33,988 nt of DNA from Calditrichota bacterium (GTDB lineage Bacteria; Calditrichota; Calditrichia; Calditrichales; Calditrichaceae). Positions 25,783-33,988 of the stretch are shown one piece after another; position 1 is the first letter of the stretch, and the number at the start of each line of letters is the position of its first letter. The notes under the pieces were generated by a model that was not told the DNA's origin, did not search any database, and saw only the letters and a program-made list of their open reading frames with translations. A program made the position numbers and the translations under genes. Location: assembly GCA_024278755.1 (NCBI GenBank), contig JAJRSO010000036.1:1-33988 (forward strand), written 5' to 3'.

Positions 25783-26907
25783 ATGAAAAAGAAAAAAAAT
25801 ATATTATTTCTAATTACAAGTCTTTCACTTGGAGGTGCAGAAAAACACGTACTTTCATTAGCAAAAGAATTATTAGAATCATCCGAGTTTAGTCCCATCA
25901 TTGCTAGTTTATCAAAGGAAGGTTCTTTTTATAGAGAGGCAACAAAAGCTGGGATCACAGTTCTGACAATAAAACGATATTTCCGCTATGATATATTTGT
26001 AATATTTCAACTAATAAAACTACTAAAAGACAAACGTATTTCAATACTGCACACACATATGTTTTATTCAAATATGGTTGGACGTATAGCCGGTAGATTA
26101 GCGCATACGCCAGTGATAATCGCAACGGAACATGGACAGTCCGTCTGGAAAAATAAGATTCTAATAGAGTTAGATCATTTAACCCAAGGATTTGTTGACA
26201 AAGTCATTACGGTTTCAGAAATATCAAAAAGCATCCGAAAAAAACGTGAACGAATAAGCGAAGATAAACTTATTAAAATCCATAATTTTGTTAACCTGGA
26301 TGAATTCTCAGTAGCAGAGGAAGGAAATACAGCTTTAAAGACAAACTTTAACCTAACAAATGCACCATTGATTGGTATGCTAACAAGATTAAATAATAAT
26401 AAAAGAGTGCAGGATGCGATTATTGCACTAGAAATAGTTGTCCAAAAATTTCCATCTGTAAAACTAATTATTCTGGGCGAAGGACCGTTGAGAGATGAAC
26501 TTCAGAAGTTATCTTTAAAACACGGTGTGGCTCAAAATGTTTTATTCGCAGGGTTTCAGATTAATACCAGAGATTGGTTAAGTATTTTTGATTTATTTCT
26601 ATTACTCTCCAGTAGAGAGGATTTTCCCATCTCACTTCTGGAAGCAATGGCAATGAAAAAACCGGTTATTGCCACAAATGTCGGCGGTATCCCTGAAGTT
26701 GTGTCTGAATCCGAAGGGATTCTTATTAAACCTGAAAAACCAGATATTTTAGCAGAAAAAATTATTTGGATGTTGAAAAACCCAGAAAAAGCCAAGGCGA
26801 TGGGCCAAGCTGGATTAGAGAAAATTAAAAACAATTTTACAAATAAAGTAATTGTTCCTCAAATAATCACTTTATACAAAGAATGTTTAGCGGCTAAAAA
26901 CAAATGA
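25783..26907 (+). CDS. Glycosyltransferase family 4 enzyme
   Basis: This 374-residue GT4 enzyme has the N-terminal loop ITSLSLGGAEKHVLSLAKEL, the acceptor-domain region ILHTHMFYSNMVGRIAG...IIATEHGQS, the donor-domain start LIGMLTRLNNNKRVQDAI and the nucleotide-sugar E-x7-E motif E279...E287 in EDFPISLLEAM, followed by KPVIATNVGGIPEVV. It is a retaining transferase that adds a sugar to the repeat unit at the inner face of the membrane. Its stop overlaps the start of the next gene as ATGA. Confidence 0.94.
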   Translation: MKKKKNILFLITSLSLGGAEKHVLSLAKELLESSEFSPIIASLSKEGSFYREATKAGITVLTIKRYFRYDIFVIFQLIKLLKDKRISILHTHMFYSNMVGRIAGRLAHTPVIIATEHGQSVWKNKILIELDHLTQGFVDKVITVSEISKSIRKKRERISEDKLIKIHNFVNLDEFSVAEEGNTALKTNFNLTNAPLIGMLTRLNNNKRVQDAIIALEIVVQKFPSVKLIILGEGPLRDELQKLSLKHGVAQNVLFAGFQINTRDWLSIFDLFLLLSSREDFPISLLEAMAMKKPVIATNVGGIPEVVSESEGILIKPEKPDILAEKIIWMLKNPEKAKAMGQAGLEKIKNNFTNKVIVPQIITLYKECLAAKNK

Positions 26908-28310
26908 ACCCTATTTTTTCAACACTATATGAAAATTTGCCAACATTTCTTCAGGAAATAGCTATTTCTTTTTATGGTTTGATTCGTGAACATCAGCGAT
27001 ATGGCGGGAATTATCATAAGTACACTAATTGGCTTTTGGAAACTGAAAAAATGTCTAAATCTGATTTAGATACACTTCAATTCAATGAATTAAAAAAATT
27101 TATTCTTCATACTTATAAAAATGTACCATATTATAAAAAACTATTTGATGATAATAATATCACTCCGTACAATATTAATAGTCTGGAAGATTTAAAGAAA
27201 ATTCCAATTTTATCAAAAGAAGCTTTACGAAAAGATCCTGAATCGTTTCAGGCAAAAAATTTTTATACGCGTGATTTATTAGAATTTCATACAAGTGGAA
27301 CAACAGGAAAAGCATTAAGTGTTAAAATCGGAAAAGATGATTTCAGAAAAAGGATGGCTTTCCTTGAAAGACAGCGCATTTGGGCAGGAACTACAAATGG
27401 TAAAAAAGTTGCAACCTTTACAGGAAAAATTATTTCACCAAAACCCGGTAAAAATAAATTTTGGAGATATAATTATTTTGGCAGGCAACTCTATTTTTCC
27501 AGTTATCATATTAAAGATGAAAATACTATCTTTTATGTACGGGCTCTCGAGAAATTTAAACCCCAAATTATAGAAGGATATCCTTCTGCTATTTTTCTTA
27601 TTGCTCAGTGGATGTTTAATAATGCGTATAACCATAATATTCGTCCTAAAGCAATTCTCACAACCGGTGAAACATTATTAGAGTATCAAAAAGAAATAAT
27701 AGAGAAGGTCTTTAAAACGACTACTTATAATTATTACGCCTCTTCGGAAGGGGCCCCATTTATTACACAATGTGAATTTGGCTGTCTTCATATAAATCCC
27801 GAATCCGGTATATTTGAGATTGTTGACACTAATAATAATCCGGTAACAGCTCCCGGCGAAACCGGAGCGCTAATTGTCACTAGTTTTCTGACATACGCAA
27901 CGCCGTTGCTTCGTTATCGAATCAATGATAGTGTTGTTTTGTCTAATAAAAAATGCACCTGCGGCAGGAATTTTCCTATAGTTGAACGGATTATTGGTAG
28001 AGTTGATGATATGCTTTATACACAAGAACGGGGATATATCGGTAGACTTAGCCCTGCAATTAAAGCATTTCCAAATTCCGTGAAAGAGGTTCAGTTTGTC
28101 CAGAATTCCCTTGAACAAATAGATTTATTTATTGTACCGGATGAAAAGAAATTTAACGATAACCATTTAAATCTTGTAATCGAAGAAATAAAAAAACGTA
28201 CCGGTGATAAAGTCAAAATCATACCGCATCTTGTTAATCAAATTAAACGTGGTTCAAACAATAAATTCAGATTAACTATTCGAAACTTTAATCCTTCATC
28301 TATAACATAA
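26904..28310 (+). CDS. CapK/PaaK-like adenylate-forming enzyme
   Basis: The 468-residue protein belongs to the phenylacetate-CoA-ligase-like (CapK) branch of adenylate-forming enzymes. The P-loop-like ATP motif HTSGTTGKAL lies at residues 129-138. Later motifs are YNYYASSEGAPF, PGETGALIVTSF, a PLLRYRINDSV segment and KKCTCGRNFP...RIIGRVDDML, the usual C-terminal hinge. CapK-type members in capsule loci are thought to activate or attach an acyl or amino-acid group to the polysaccharide, but the substrate is unknown. It is coupled to the upstream glycosyltransferase by the ATGA overlap, which supports a shared role in repeat-unit assembly. Confidence 0.88.
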   Translation: MNPIFSTLYENLPTFLQEIAISFYGLIREHQRYGGNYHKYTNWLLETEKMSKSDLDTLQFNELKKFILHTYKNVPYYKKLFDDNNITPYNINSLEDLKKIPILSKEALRKDPESFQAKNFYTRDLLEFHTSGTTGKALSVKIGKDDFRKRMAFLERQRIWAGTTNGKKVATFTGKIISPKPGKNKFWRYNYFGRQLYFSSYHIKDENTIFYVRALEKFKPQIIEGYPSAIFLIAQWMFNNAYNHNIRPKAILTTGETLLEYQKEIIEKVFKTTTYNYYASSEGAPFITQCEFGCLHINPESGIFEIVDTNNNPVTAPGETGALIVTSFLTYATPLLRYRINDSVVLSNKKCTCGRNFPIVERIIGRVDDMLYTQERGYIGRLSPAIKAFPNSVKEVQFVQNSLEQIDLFIVPDEKKFNDNHLNLVIEEIKKRTGDKVKIIPHLVNQIKRGSNNKFRLTIRNFNPSSIT

Positions 28311-28319
28311 TACAAAAAA

Positions 28320-29435
28320 ATGAAAATTATTATTTTAGCGGGATATACACCTTCACTCGTCAATTTTAGATTACAGCTTATTCAAGATTTTATTAAACGA
28401 AATTATGAAGTGATCGCTTGCGCCCCAGAATATCATCAGCCAACAATAGATAAACTACAACAAATGGGCGTTCAGTTTAAGCAAGTAAACTTATATGTAA
28501 CTAGCATGAATCCCTTTGCGGATATATTAAGTTTAATATCTTTATATAAACTTTTTTTTAAGATCAAGCCGGACATTCTCTTTTCTTATACAATTAAACC
28601 GGTTATTTATGGTTCAATTGCTGCCAGAATGGCAAAAATTCCTAAAATTTATTCTCTCATAACCGGTCTTGGTTTTAGTTCTGGCTCTAAAACCTTTAAA
28701 CAAAAAGCGGCAAGTTTTATTAGCAAGATTTTATACTCAATCGCCTTAAAATATAATTCTTGTATTTTTTTTCAAAACAATGATGATAAATCAATGTTCA
28801 TTCAAAAAAAAATAATCAGCTCTAACACTATCACTCAAATTGTCAATGGTTCTGGTGTAGATCTCGATTATTTTAAATATATTCCTTATATCAAAAAAAA
28901 GAACTTTAATTTTCTTCTAATTGCTCGTTTATTATATGATAAAGGAATTGCTGAATATGTTGAGTCAGCAAAAAAGATTCGTTCTGTTTATCCTGAAATC
29001 GTATTTAATTTAATCGGATATTTTTACAAATCTCCCAATGCAATTTCAGAAGCTCAAATTAATGAATGGAGTTCAGCCGGCTTAATTAATTTCATTGGAA
29101 AAACAGATGATGTACGCCCTTATTTGGCAGAATGTTCTGTTTATGTTCTTCCTTCGTACCGAGAAGGAACACCTCGTTCCGTTCTTGAGGCAATGGCAAT
29201 CGGGCGCCCAATTATTACAACAGATGTTCCCGGTTGTCGGGAAACAGTTGTGGATGGAGAAAATGGATTCCTTGTAAAAGATCATGATCCAGATTCTTTA
29301 ACCAAAGCCATGCTTAAGCTTTATATTGATTCCAGTTTACCCAAGAAGATGGGAGAAAGAAGCAGAAAACTGGCCGAAGAAAAATATGATGTTCATAAAG
29401 TAAATGCAGTAATCTTAAATAAAATGGCCATTTAA
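28320..29435 (+). CDS. Glycosyltransferase family 4 enzyme, PglA-like
   Basis: This 371-residue GT4 enzyme has an N-terminus ([21 protein letters not shown]) and region [22 protein letters not shown]...LITGLGF typical of the transferases that act just after the initiating sugar, including Campylobacter PglA. The donor half shows [22 protein letters not shown] and E282...E290 in [11 protein letters not shown], then [20 protein letters not shown]. Because it lies directly before PglC-, PglD- and PglE-like genes, it may add the second sugar onto a bacillosamine-type lipid-linked sugar. That acceptor is inferred from position. Confidence 0.93.
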   Translation: MKIIILAGYTPSLVNFRLQLIQDFIKRNYEVIACAPEYHQPTIDKLQQMGVQFKQVNLYVTSMNPFADILSLISLYKLFFKIKPDILFSYTIKPVIYGSIAARMAKIPKIYSLITGLGFSSGSKTFKQKAASFISKILYSIALKYNSCIFFQNNDDKSMFIQKKIISSNTITQIVNGSGVDLDYFKYIPYIKKKNFNFLLIARLLYDKGIAEYVESAKKIRSVYPEIVFNLIGYFYKSPNAISEAQINEWSSAGLINFIGKTDDVRPYLAECSVYVLPSYREGTPRSVLEAMAIGRPIITTDVPGCRETVVDGENGFLVKDHDPDSLTKAMLKLYIDSSLPKKMGERSRKLAEEKYDVHKVNAVILNKMAI

Positions 29436-29436
29436 A

Positions 29437-30051
29437 TTGGATATTTATAGAATATATATCAAAGTATTTATGGATATACTTTTATCCTTGAGCTCATTGT
29501 TTTTACTATCTCCGGTAATCCTGATAGTTTCTATTTTAATAAAACTTAAACTCGGCTCCCCTGTTTTATTCACCCAGCAGCGCCCGGGATATAAAGAGAA
29601 ACTATTTACACTCTATAAATTCCGTACGATGACAAATCAACGGGATACAGAAGGCAAACTCCTTCCCGACGAAACACGGCTGACTAAATTCGGAAGATTT
29701 TTACGTAGTACCAGCCTCGATGAATTGCCGGAGCTTTTTAATGTTCTAAAAGGCGAAATGTCCTTCGTGGGGCCACGTCCCTTACTTCAGGAATATCTGC
29801 CCCTGTATTCAAAAGAACAGAGACGGCGCCATGAGGTAAAACCGGGTATTACCGGCTGGGCACAGATAAACGGACGAAATAACATTAACTGGAAAAACAA
29901 ATTTGAATTAGACATCTGGTATGTAAAGCATATTTCTTTTATATTGGATATTAAAATTTTGTGGCTAACCTTCTGGAAAGTTATCCGACGGGAAGGTATT
30001 GCTCAGGAAGGCCGGGCGACAATGGAAAAATTCACCGGAACAGAAGGATAA
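29437..30051 (+). CDS. pglC: PglC-like initiating phosphoglycosyl transferase
   Basis: This monotopic phosphoglycosyl transferase of 204 residues moves a sugar-1-phosphate from a UDP-sugar to undecaprenyl phosphate and so starts each repeat unit. It lacks the large N-terminal membrane domain of WbaP. Visible are the re-entrant membrane helix (about residues 12-35), KFRTM (61-65), the catalytic pair D95-E96 in [24 protein letters not shown] (111-115) and [14 protein letters not shown]. The start is a TTG two bases after the previous stop; it gives the full reentrant helix, while the ATG at 29470 would remove part of it. The first hundred bases are AT-rich and the rest is visibly richer in GC. 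Confidence 0.88.
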   Translation: MDIYRIYIKVFMDILLSLSSLFLLSPVILIVSILIKLKLGSPVLFTQQRPGYKEKLFTLYKFRTMTNQRDTEGKLLPDETRLTKFGRFLRSTSLDELPELFNVLKGEMSFVGPRPLLQEYLPLYSKEQRRRHEVKPGITGWAQINGRNNINWKNKFELDIWYVKHISFILDIKILWLTFWKVIRREGIAQEGRATMEKFTGTEG

Positions 30052-30054
30052 ATA

Positions 30055-30690
30055 ATGAGCACGGAACCTATTTTCATTTATGGCGGAGGCGGACACGGCA
30101 AGGTCGTAATAGAAACTCTGGAGCGACATTTTGGAGCCAAACGCATAGGCGGTGTTTTTGACGATGACCCGCAGAAAGCAGGCTCTGCCTTTTTCGGATA
30201 TACAATCATCGGTACAATAAAAGATTATAAAGGACAAATCTCAAACTTAATCCTTGCTATCGGTAATAATGAAACCCGTAAAAACAAAGCTGCCGAAGTA
30301 GAACGACTGATTACATCGTTTATATCGGCCGTAGACCCTTCCTGCCACATATCCCGAACGGCAAAAATTGGCACAGGTACGCTATTGATGCCGGAAGTCA
30401 TTATTAATGCAGACACGTATATTGGTGACCATTGCATATTAAACACTAACGCTGTTATCGAACACGACTGCCGTGTAGGCAGCTATACACATATTGCTCC
30501 TGGCGCCGTATTAACCGGCGCTGTAAAAATAGGAGGAACGACGATGATCGGTGCGAATGCGGTTATCGTTCCCGGTATCGAAATCGGAAACAATTGTTTG
30601 ATTGCCGCCGGTAGTGTTGTAACTGCAAATATACCGGATAATGCGGTTGTTCGTGGCAACCCAGCGCGAATACTTAAAATAAGAAAGTAA
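30055..30690 (+). CDS. pglD: PglD-like UDP-4-amino-sugar N-acetyltransferase
   Basis: This 211-residue enzyme uses acetyl-CoA to acetylate the C4 amine of UDP-4-amino-4,6-dideoxy-GlcNAc, giving UDP-di-N-acetylbacillosamine in the model pathway. The N-terminal Rossmann-like part (FIYGGGGHGKVVIETL) is followed by a left-handed beta-helix of hexapeptide repeats (about residues 95-200). The catalytic histidine is H137 in NAVIEHDCRVG. The C-terminus VVRGNPARILK is typical of the NeuD/PglD group, so a related sialic- or legionaminic-type NeuD is the main alternative. It lies three bases after the pglC-like gene and two bases before the pglE-like gene. Confidence 0.9.
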   Translation: MSTEPIFIYGGGGHGKVVIETLERHFGAKRIGGVFDDDPQKAGSAFFGYTIIGTIKDYKGQISNLILAIGNNETRKNKAAEVERLITSFISAVDPSCHISRTAKIGTGTLLMPEVIINADTYIGDHCILNTNAVIEHDCRVGSYTHIAPGAVLTGAVKIGGTTMIGANAVIVPGIEIGNNCLIAAGSVVTANIPDNAVVRGNPARILKIRK

Positions 30691-30692
30691 AA

Positions 30693-31817
30693 ATGAATAA
30701 AAGAATCTGGCTATCTTCCCCCAATATGGGCGGCGATGAATTGAACTATATCCACGAGGCCTTTGATACCAACTGGATTGCCCCCCTCGGCCCACACGTG
30801 AATAACTTTGAAAAAGAAATGGCAGCTTATGTGGGCACACAACATGCCGCCGCTCTTTCGTCGGGAACAGCCGCTATCCATCTGGCCTTAATACTATCGA
30901 ATGTAAAAGCCGGAGATGAAGTCATCTGTCAATCGCTCACCTTTTCGGCCAGCGCCAATCCCATTGCTTACCAGCAGGCAACACCCGTTTTTATCGATAG
31001 CGAAGAAGAAACCTGGAATATGGATCCGGCTCTGCTCGAAACGGCAATTAAAGATCGTCTTTCTAGCGGAAAGAAACCGAAGGCTGTTATCGTTGTACAT
31101 TTATACGGACAACCGGCAAAGATGGAAGAAATCACTTCCATCTGCCGCCAATATGAAATCCCGCTGATAGAAGACGCCGCCGAAGCACTGGGTAGCTCCT
31201 ATAAAAATAAGAGGGCCGGAAGTTTCGGCCGGTTTGGTATTTTATCTTTTAACGGTAATAAAATTATTACCACCTCCGGCGGCGGAATGCTTGTATCCGA
31301 CAATGAAGAACTAATTTCGAAAGCGCGTTTTCTGGCGACACAGGCCCGTGATGACGCTCCTCATTATCAGCACTCCCATATCGGCTATAACTACAGAATG
31401 AGCAATGTACTTGCAGGGATCGGTTTGGGTCAGTTAAAAGTTCTGGAACAACGCATTAAACAAAAGCGAAATATTTTTAATTTTTATTCAAGTACACTTT
31501 CCCATATTGCAGGTATTTCTTTTCAGCCGGAACTGGCTGAAACAAAATCTAACCGCTGGCTAACCGCCCTGACTATCGATCCTGCTTTTTGTAAAATTAA
31601 CCGTGAAACATTGCGTCTGGCTTTCGAAAAAGAAAATATTGAGGCGCGCCCATTATGGAAGCCTATGCATCTTCAGCCTGTATTTAAATCTGCACCCGCC
31701 TATGTAAACGGCACTTCCGAAAAACTCTTTCAGAACGGCCTCTGTCTGCCCTCCGATACAAATATGACGGCAGATGATCGTTCACGAATCCGCACTGTTT
31801 TAAACACCCTCTTTTAA
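30693..31817 (+). CDS. pglE: PglE-like PLP-dependent UDP-4-keto-sugar aminotransferase
   Basis: This 374-residue DegT/DnrJ/EryC1-family enzyme transfers an amine from glutamate to the 4-keto group of UDP-2-acetamido-2,6-dideoxy-4-keto-glucose, the step before PglD. The similarity to Campylobacter PglE is strong throughout: LSSPNMGGDELNYI, NWIAPLGPHV, SGTAAIHLAL, EDAAEALGS, the PLP lysine K190 in SFNGNKIITTSGGGML, ATQARDDAPHYQH, GYNYRMSNVLAGIGLGQ, and RPLWKPMHLQPVF. It is the last gene of the polysaccharide operon in this window. The 4,6-dehydratase (PglF) that would supply its substrate is not here. Confidence 0.92.
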   Translation: MNKRIWLSSPNMGGDELNYIHEAFDTNWIAPLGPHVNNFEKEMAAYVGTQHAAALSSGTAAIHLALILSNVKAGDEVICQSLTFSASANPIAYQQATPVFIDSEEETWNMDPALLETAIKDRLSSGKKPKAVIVVHLYGQPAKMEEITSICRQYEIPLIEDAAEALGSSYKNKRAGSFGRFGILSFNGNKIITTSGGGMLVSDNEELISKARFLATQARDDAPHYQHSHIGYNYRMSNVLAGIGLGQLKVLEQRIKQKRNIFNFYSSTLSHIAGISFQPELAETKSNRWLTALTIDPAFCKINRETLRLAFEKENIEARPLWKPMHLQPVFKSAPAYVNGTSEKLFQNGLCLPSDTNMTADDRSRIRTVLNTLF

Positions 31818-31913
31818 CCCGCCCTTCTTTCCGCATTATGCCTTGCATTTAAAACCCAAAATCTTGTCCGGCGCCGTCGGAATCTTCGTTAATAATTTTT
31901 CGTTCCCCTCAAC

Positions 31914-31960
31914 GCATTCAACATCTATAATCCAACATTCATAATTTCCTTCCCTTTTTC
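31914..31960. repeat. Left 47-bp direct repeat flanking the ATPase gene
   Basis: This segment matches 33367-33413 at 45 of 47 positions, in the same orientation (it contains GCATTCAACATC and TTCATAATTTCC). The two copies bracket about 1.4 kb holding only the DUF4143-type ATPase gene and its promoter. Confidence 0.9.
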
Positions 31961-31999
31961 ATCTCTTCCAATAACCACAACCGAAAGCATAACCGAATA

Positions 32000-32062
32000 T
32001 TTGCATTGGAAATAGAAACTTTTATTTATAAGTTTGCATTGACAATAGAAACTATATATATT
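32000..32062 (+). promoter_or_regulatory. Probable promoter with two direct operator-like repeats
   Basis: A 21-bp unit occurs twice, at 32000-32020 and 32033-32053, with 19 of 21 matches and a start-to-start distance of 33 bp, close to three helical turns. The second copy overlaps a sigma70-like promoter: TTGCAT (32034-32039), a 17-bp spacer, and TATATT (32057-32062). The ATPase ATG follows 17 bases later with a good GAGGT site. A protein bound to the repeats would block this promoter. Confidence 0.5.
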
Positions 32063-32078
32063 CCTGCCGAGGTACGAT

Positions 32079-33338
32079 ATGAATCGCAGCACCATTATTT
32101 CCGTCATACTAGATCAACGGGAATCCTTAAAAAAGACAAAATATATTTCCCGTCTGGCTGAATACCCGATTCCTAATGATAATGAGATTGTCGTTATTTC
32201 CGGGATTCGACGCTGCGGCAAGTCGGTATTATTGCAGGAAATAAGAACCGCCAACGAAGAGAAAGATTATTTTTTAAATTTTGACGATGAACGGCTGATT
32301 CAGTTTAAAGTAGATGATTTCCAGTTACTGATCGAAATTTTTATCGAGTTATTTGGAACTCAATCAACCTTCTATTTCGATGAGATTCAAAACATATTAG
32401 GCTGGGAACGCTTTGCCAGAAGATTATATGATCAGGGTAATAAGATTTATATTACCGGCTCAAATGCATCTATGTTAAGTAAGGAATTAGGTACGCATTT
32501 AACAGGCCGTTTTTATCAGATAGAACTGTATCCTTTTTCTTTTAAAGAATATCTTACTTTTAAAAAGATCGATTATAAAAAAACAGATTTTTATACAACC
32601 AGAGGCAAAGCAGAATTAAAAACGCATTTTAATAAATACTTTGAATCTGGCGGTTTCCCGGCATTCCTGCAAAATAAAAACCGTCAATATTTAAAATCTC
32701 TTTACGAAAGCATTCTTTACCGGGATGTAATGGTTCGTAACAATATCACAAAAGAGCGGGAAATTTTAGAACTTGTTTACTACCTCGCCAGTAACACATC
32801 AAAGCTAATTACGTATAACAGTTTAAAAAATATTATATACCTGCAAAATGCCACTACTGTAAAAAAATACTTGGATTATATTCAAAATACATATTTGATA
32901 TTTCTAACAAGCAAATATGACCCTTCATTAAAAAAACAGCTCCAGAATCCTAAAAAAGTTTATTTCATTGACAATGCTCTTTCCAATGAGCTTGGTTTCC
33001 GCACTTCGGATGACAGAGGAAGGTTATTAGAGAACCTCGTATTTATTGAACTAAAACGCCGCGGCTATGATATTTTTTACAATAAGAATAAACAGGAATG
33101 TGATTTTGTTATTAGAGAGAAAAATCATATAGCACAAGTGATTCAGGTAAGCTGGTCAATATATGACAAGGATACAAGAAATAGAGAAATTAATGGTTTA
33201 AAAGAAGCGATGGATTTATACAATTTAGATTCAGGCTGTATACTGACAGAAAACGATGAAGAAATAATAAATATCAGAAATAAGAACATTTTCATCAAAC
33301 CGGTATGGAAATGGTTATTAGATAAAACAACGAAATAA
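32079..33338 (+). CDS. AAA-family ATPase with C-terminal DUF4143 domain
   Basis: The product is 419 residues. The N-terminal AAA_14-type ATPase has Walker A in SGIRRCGKS (G42-S49), Walker B in FYFDEIQN (D101, E102) and a sensor-1-like ITGSNASML, then the family's GRFYQIELYPFSFKEYL segment. The C-terminal DUF4143 domain shows LYRDVMVRN, a winged-helix-like part and LLENLVFIELKRRGYDIFY...ECDFVI. In relatives that last region resembles a PD-(D/E)xK nuclease fold; here the final lysine of an ExK motif is not seen (it reads IQVSW). Function is unknown; such genes are frequently horizontally moved. It stands alone between direct repeats, with AGGT five bases before the ATG. Confidence 0.92.
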   Translation: MNRSTIISVILDQRESLKKTKYISRLAEYPIPNDNEIVVISGIRRCGKSVLLQEIRTANEEKDYFLNFDDERLIQFKVDDFQLLIEIFIELFGTQSTFYFDEIQNILGWERFARRLYDQGNKIYITGSNASMLSKELGTHLTGRFYQIELYPFSFKEYLTFKKIDYKKTDFYTTRGKAELKTHFNKYFESGGFPAFLQNKNRQYLKSLYESILYRDVMVRNNITKEREILELVYYLASNTSKLITYNSLKNIIYLQNATTVKKYLDYIQNTYLIFLTSKYDPSLKKQLQNPKKVYFIDNALSNELGFRTSDDRGRLLENLVFIELKRRGYDIFYNKNKQECDFVIREKNHIAQVIQVSWSIYDKDTRNREINGLKEAMDLYNLDSGCILTENDEEIINIRNKNIFIKPVWKWLLDKTTK

Positions 33339-33366
33339 AAAACCTGTCTTCCTCCCGCAGCCGCCT

Positions 33367-33413
33367 GCATTCAACATCCATAATCCAACATTCATAATTT
33401 CCTTCCCTTCTTC
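33367..33413. repeat. Right 47-bp direct repeat flanking the ATPase gene
   Basis: The partner of 31914-31960, with two mismatches. The sequence between this copy and hisC (33414-33594) is AT-rich leader; a TATACT box at 33512-33517 could be a -10 element for hisC, but I find no good -35 box at the right distance. Confidence 0.9.
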
Positions 33414-33594
33414 CTCCTTGCCAATTCTCATTTCGCACCTCTTGATCACTCGAAACTGTAACCTATCAACCCAACGCGATTTGCCGATAACCGTAAATTA
33501 TTCCCTTCGATTATACTCAGGGCAAGCATTGTATTGTTTCATTTTTCTTGCTACATTCCCATGCTTAAATTTCAAAATTAAAAAGGAATAGACC

Positions 33595-33988
33595 ATGCCT
33601 CTGGTTCCCAAACATATACAGGATTTAAATCCCTACAAAGCCGGCAAACCCATTGATGAACTGCGTCGGGAACTCGGCCTTAAGCGCATCGTTAAACTCG
33701 CTTCCAATGAGAACCCATTGGGCGTTTCGCCTTTAGCGCAGAAGGCCATTCAAAACGCAATTGCCGATGTAAACCGCTACCCCAGTCCCGACGGCTATGC
33801 GTTGCGTAGGGCGCTGGCAGACCGCTATGACGTAGAAATGGGCAACGTCTTTCTCGGGCATGGCTCCGAGGGAATTATCTCGCTGATTATGCGCACCTTC
33901 CTTTTAGATGACGAAGAAGCCGTTACCTCGGCCGGTTCGTTTATCACCTTTGATATTCAGGCGCAATCCCGCGGCATCAAATTACACC
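33595..33988 (+). CDS. hisC: Histidinol-phosphate aminotransferase, 5' part only
   Basis: The frame starts at an ATG with AGGAA eight bases upstream and is open to the window end, giving 131 codons. It shows the HisC N-terminus: HIQDLNPYKAGKPIDEL, VKLASNENPLGVSP, NRYPSPDGYALRRALA and the cofactor-binding HGSEGIISLIMRTFL. HisC converts imidazole-acetol phosphate to histidinol phosphate in histidine synthesis. The PLP lysine lies outside the window. Its base composition is like the left part of the window, so it marks the return to core chromosome after the polysaccharide locus. Confidence 0.93.
   Translation, partial: MPLVPKHIQDLNPYKAGKPIDELRRELGLKRIVKLASNENPLGVSPLAQKAIQNAIADVNRYPSPDGYALRRALADRYDVEMGNVFLGHGSEGIISLIMRTFLLDDEEAVTSAGSFITFDIQAQSRGIKLH

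Noticed and set aside
31925-32107. 60-codon minus-strand frame over the ATPase promoter
   Set aside because: It covers a direct repeat, operator-like repeats and the ATPase start; composition is not protein-like.
1-33988. CRISPR arrays, tRNA or rRNA genes
   Set aside because: No regularly spaced repeats, cloverleaf T-loop/acceptor patterns or rRNA-like conserved stretches were seen on either strand.

Overview
The window looks like chromosomal DNA of a Gram-negative bacterium of moderate GC content, probably in or near the Calditrichota (FCB group). This placement is inferred from the gene set: a secreted subtilase with tandem cadherin-like repeats, outer-membrane beta-barrel proteins, a large multi-SLBB polysaccharide exporter and imperfect palindromes between genes. 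There is no rRNA or other marker gene to confirm it. I saw no tRNA, rRNA, CRISPR array or intact transposase.

Left part (1-12.1 kb, housekeeping and redox). A C-terminally truncated subtilisin-like protease lies on the minus strand. A plus-strand pair follows: a UPF0158 protein translationally coupled to pdxA (vitamin B6 synthesis), then a conserved cysteine-containing protein that ends at a clear intrinsic terminator. Convergent to these is a minus-strand xanthine-dehydrogenase-type molybdenum hydroxylase cluster: XdhC/CoxI maturation factor, Mo subunit, FAD subunit, 2Fe-2S subunit, and then a di-haem cytochrome c peroxidase lipoprotein.

Middle and right part (12.1-31.8 kb, surface polysaccharide). 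A three-part secreted protein (gluzincin protease, beta-propeller, Omp85-like barrel) precedes a Wzx/Wzy-type polysaccharide locus. In order this holds a multi-SLBB outer-membrane exporter, a block of toxin-antitoxin and mobile-type genes, a Wzz-like chain-length protein, flippase, glycosyltransferase, polymerase, CE4 deacetylase, a second glycosyltransferase, a CapK/PaaK-like adenylate-forming enzyme, a third glycosyltransferase, and PglC-, PglD- and PglE-like enzymes. The last three suggest that di-N-acetylbacillosamine, or a related 4-amino-4,6-dideoxy sugar, is the first sugar placed on undecaprenyl phosphate. The core from about 19 to 29.5 kb is clearly more AT-rich than its flanks, as is usual for exchangeable polysaccharide genes.

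The most informative oddity is in the 17.4-19.9 kb block between the exporter and the Wzz gene. It carries an AbiEii-type pair (DUF6922-like plus nucleotidyltransferase), a frameshifted pRiA4b ORF-3-like gene and a VapBC-like pair. It ends in two gene scars: a 3' fragment of a second pRiA4b-like gene, and a 48-nt remnant matching the last codons and stop of the exporter gene. This records a past rearrangement or insertion in the capsule operon.

Right end (31.8-34 kb). A single DUF4143-type ATPase gene lies between two near-identical 47-bp direct repeats and behind a pair of operator-like repeats. The 5' part of hisC follows and runs off the window.
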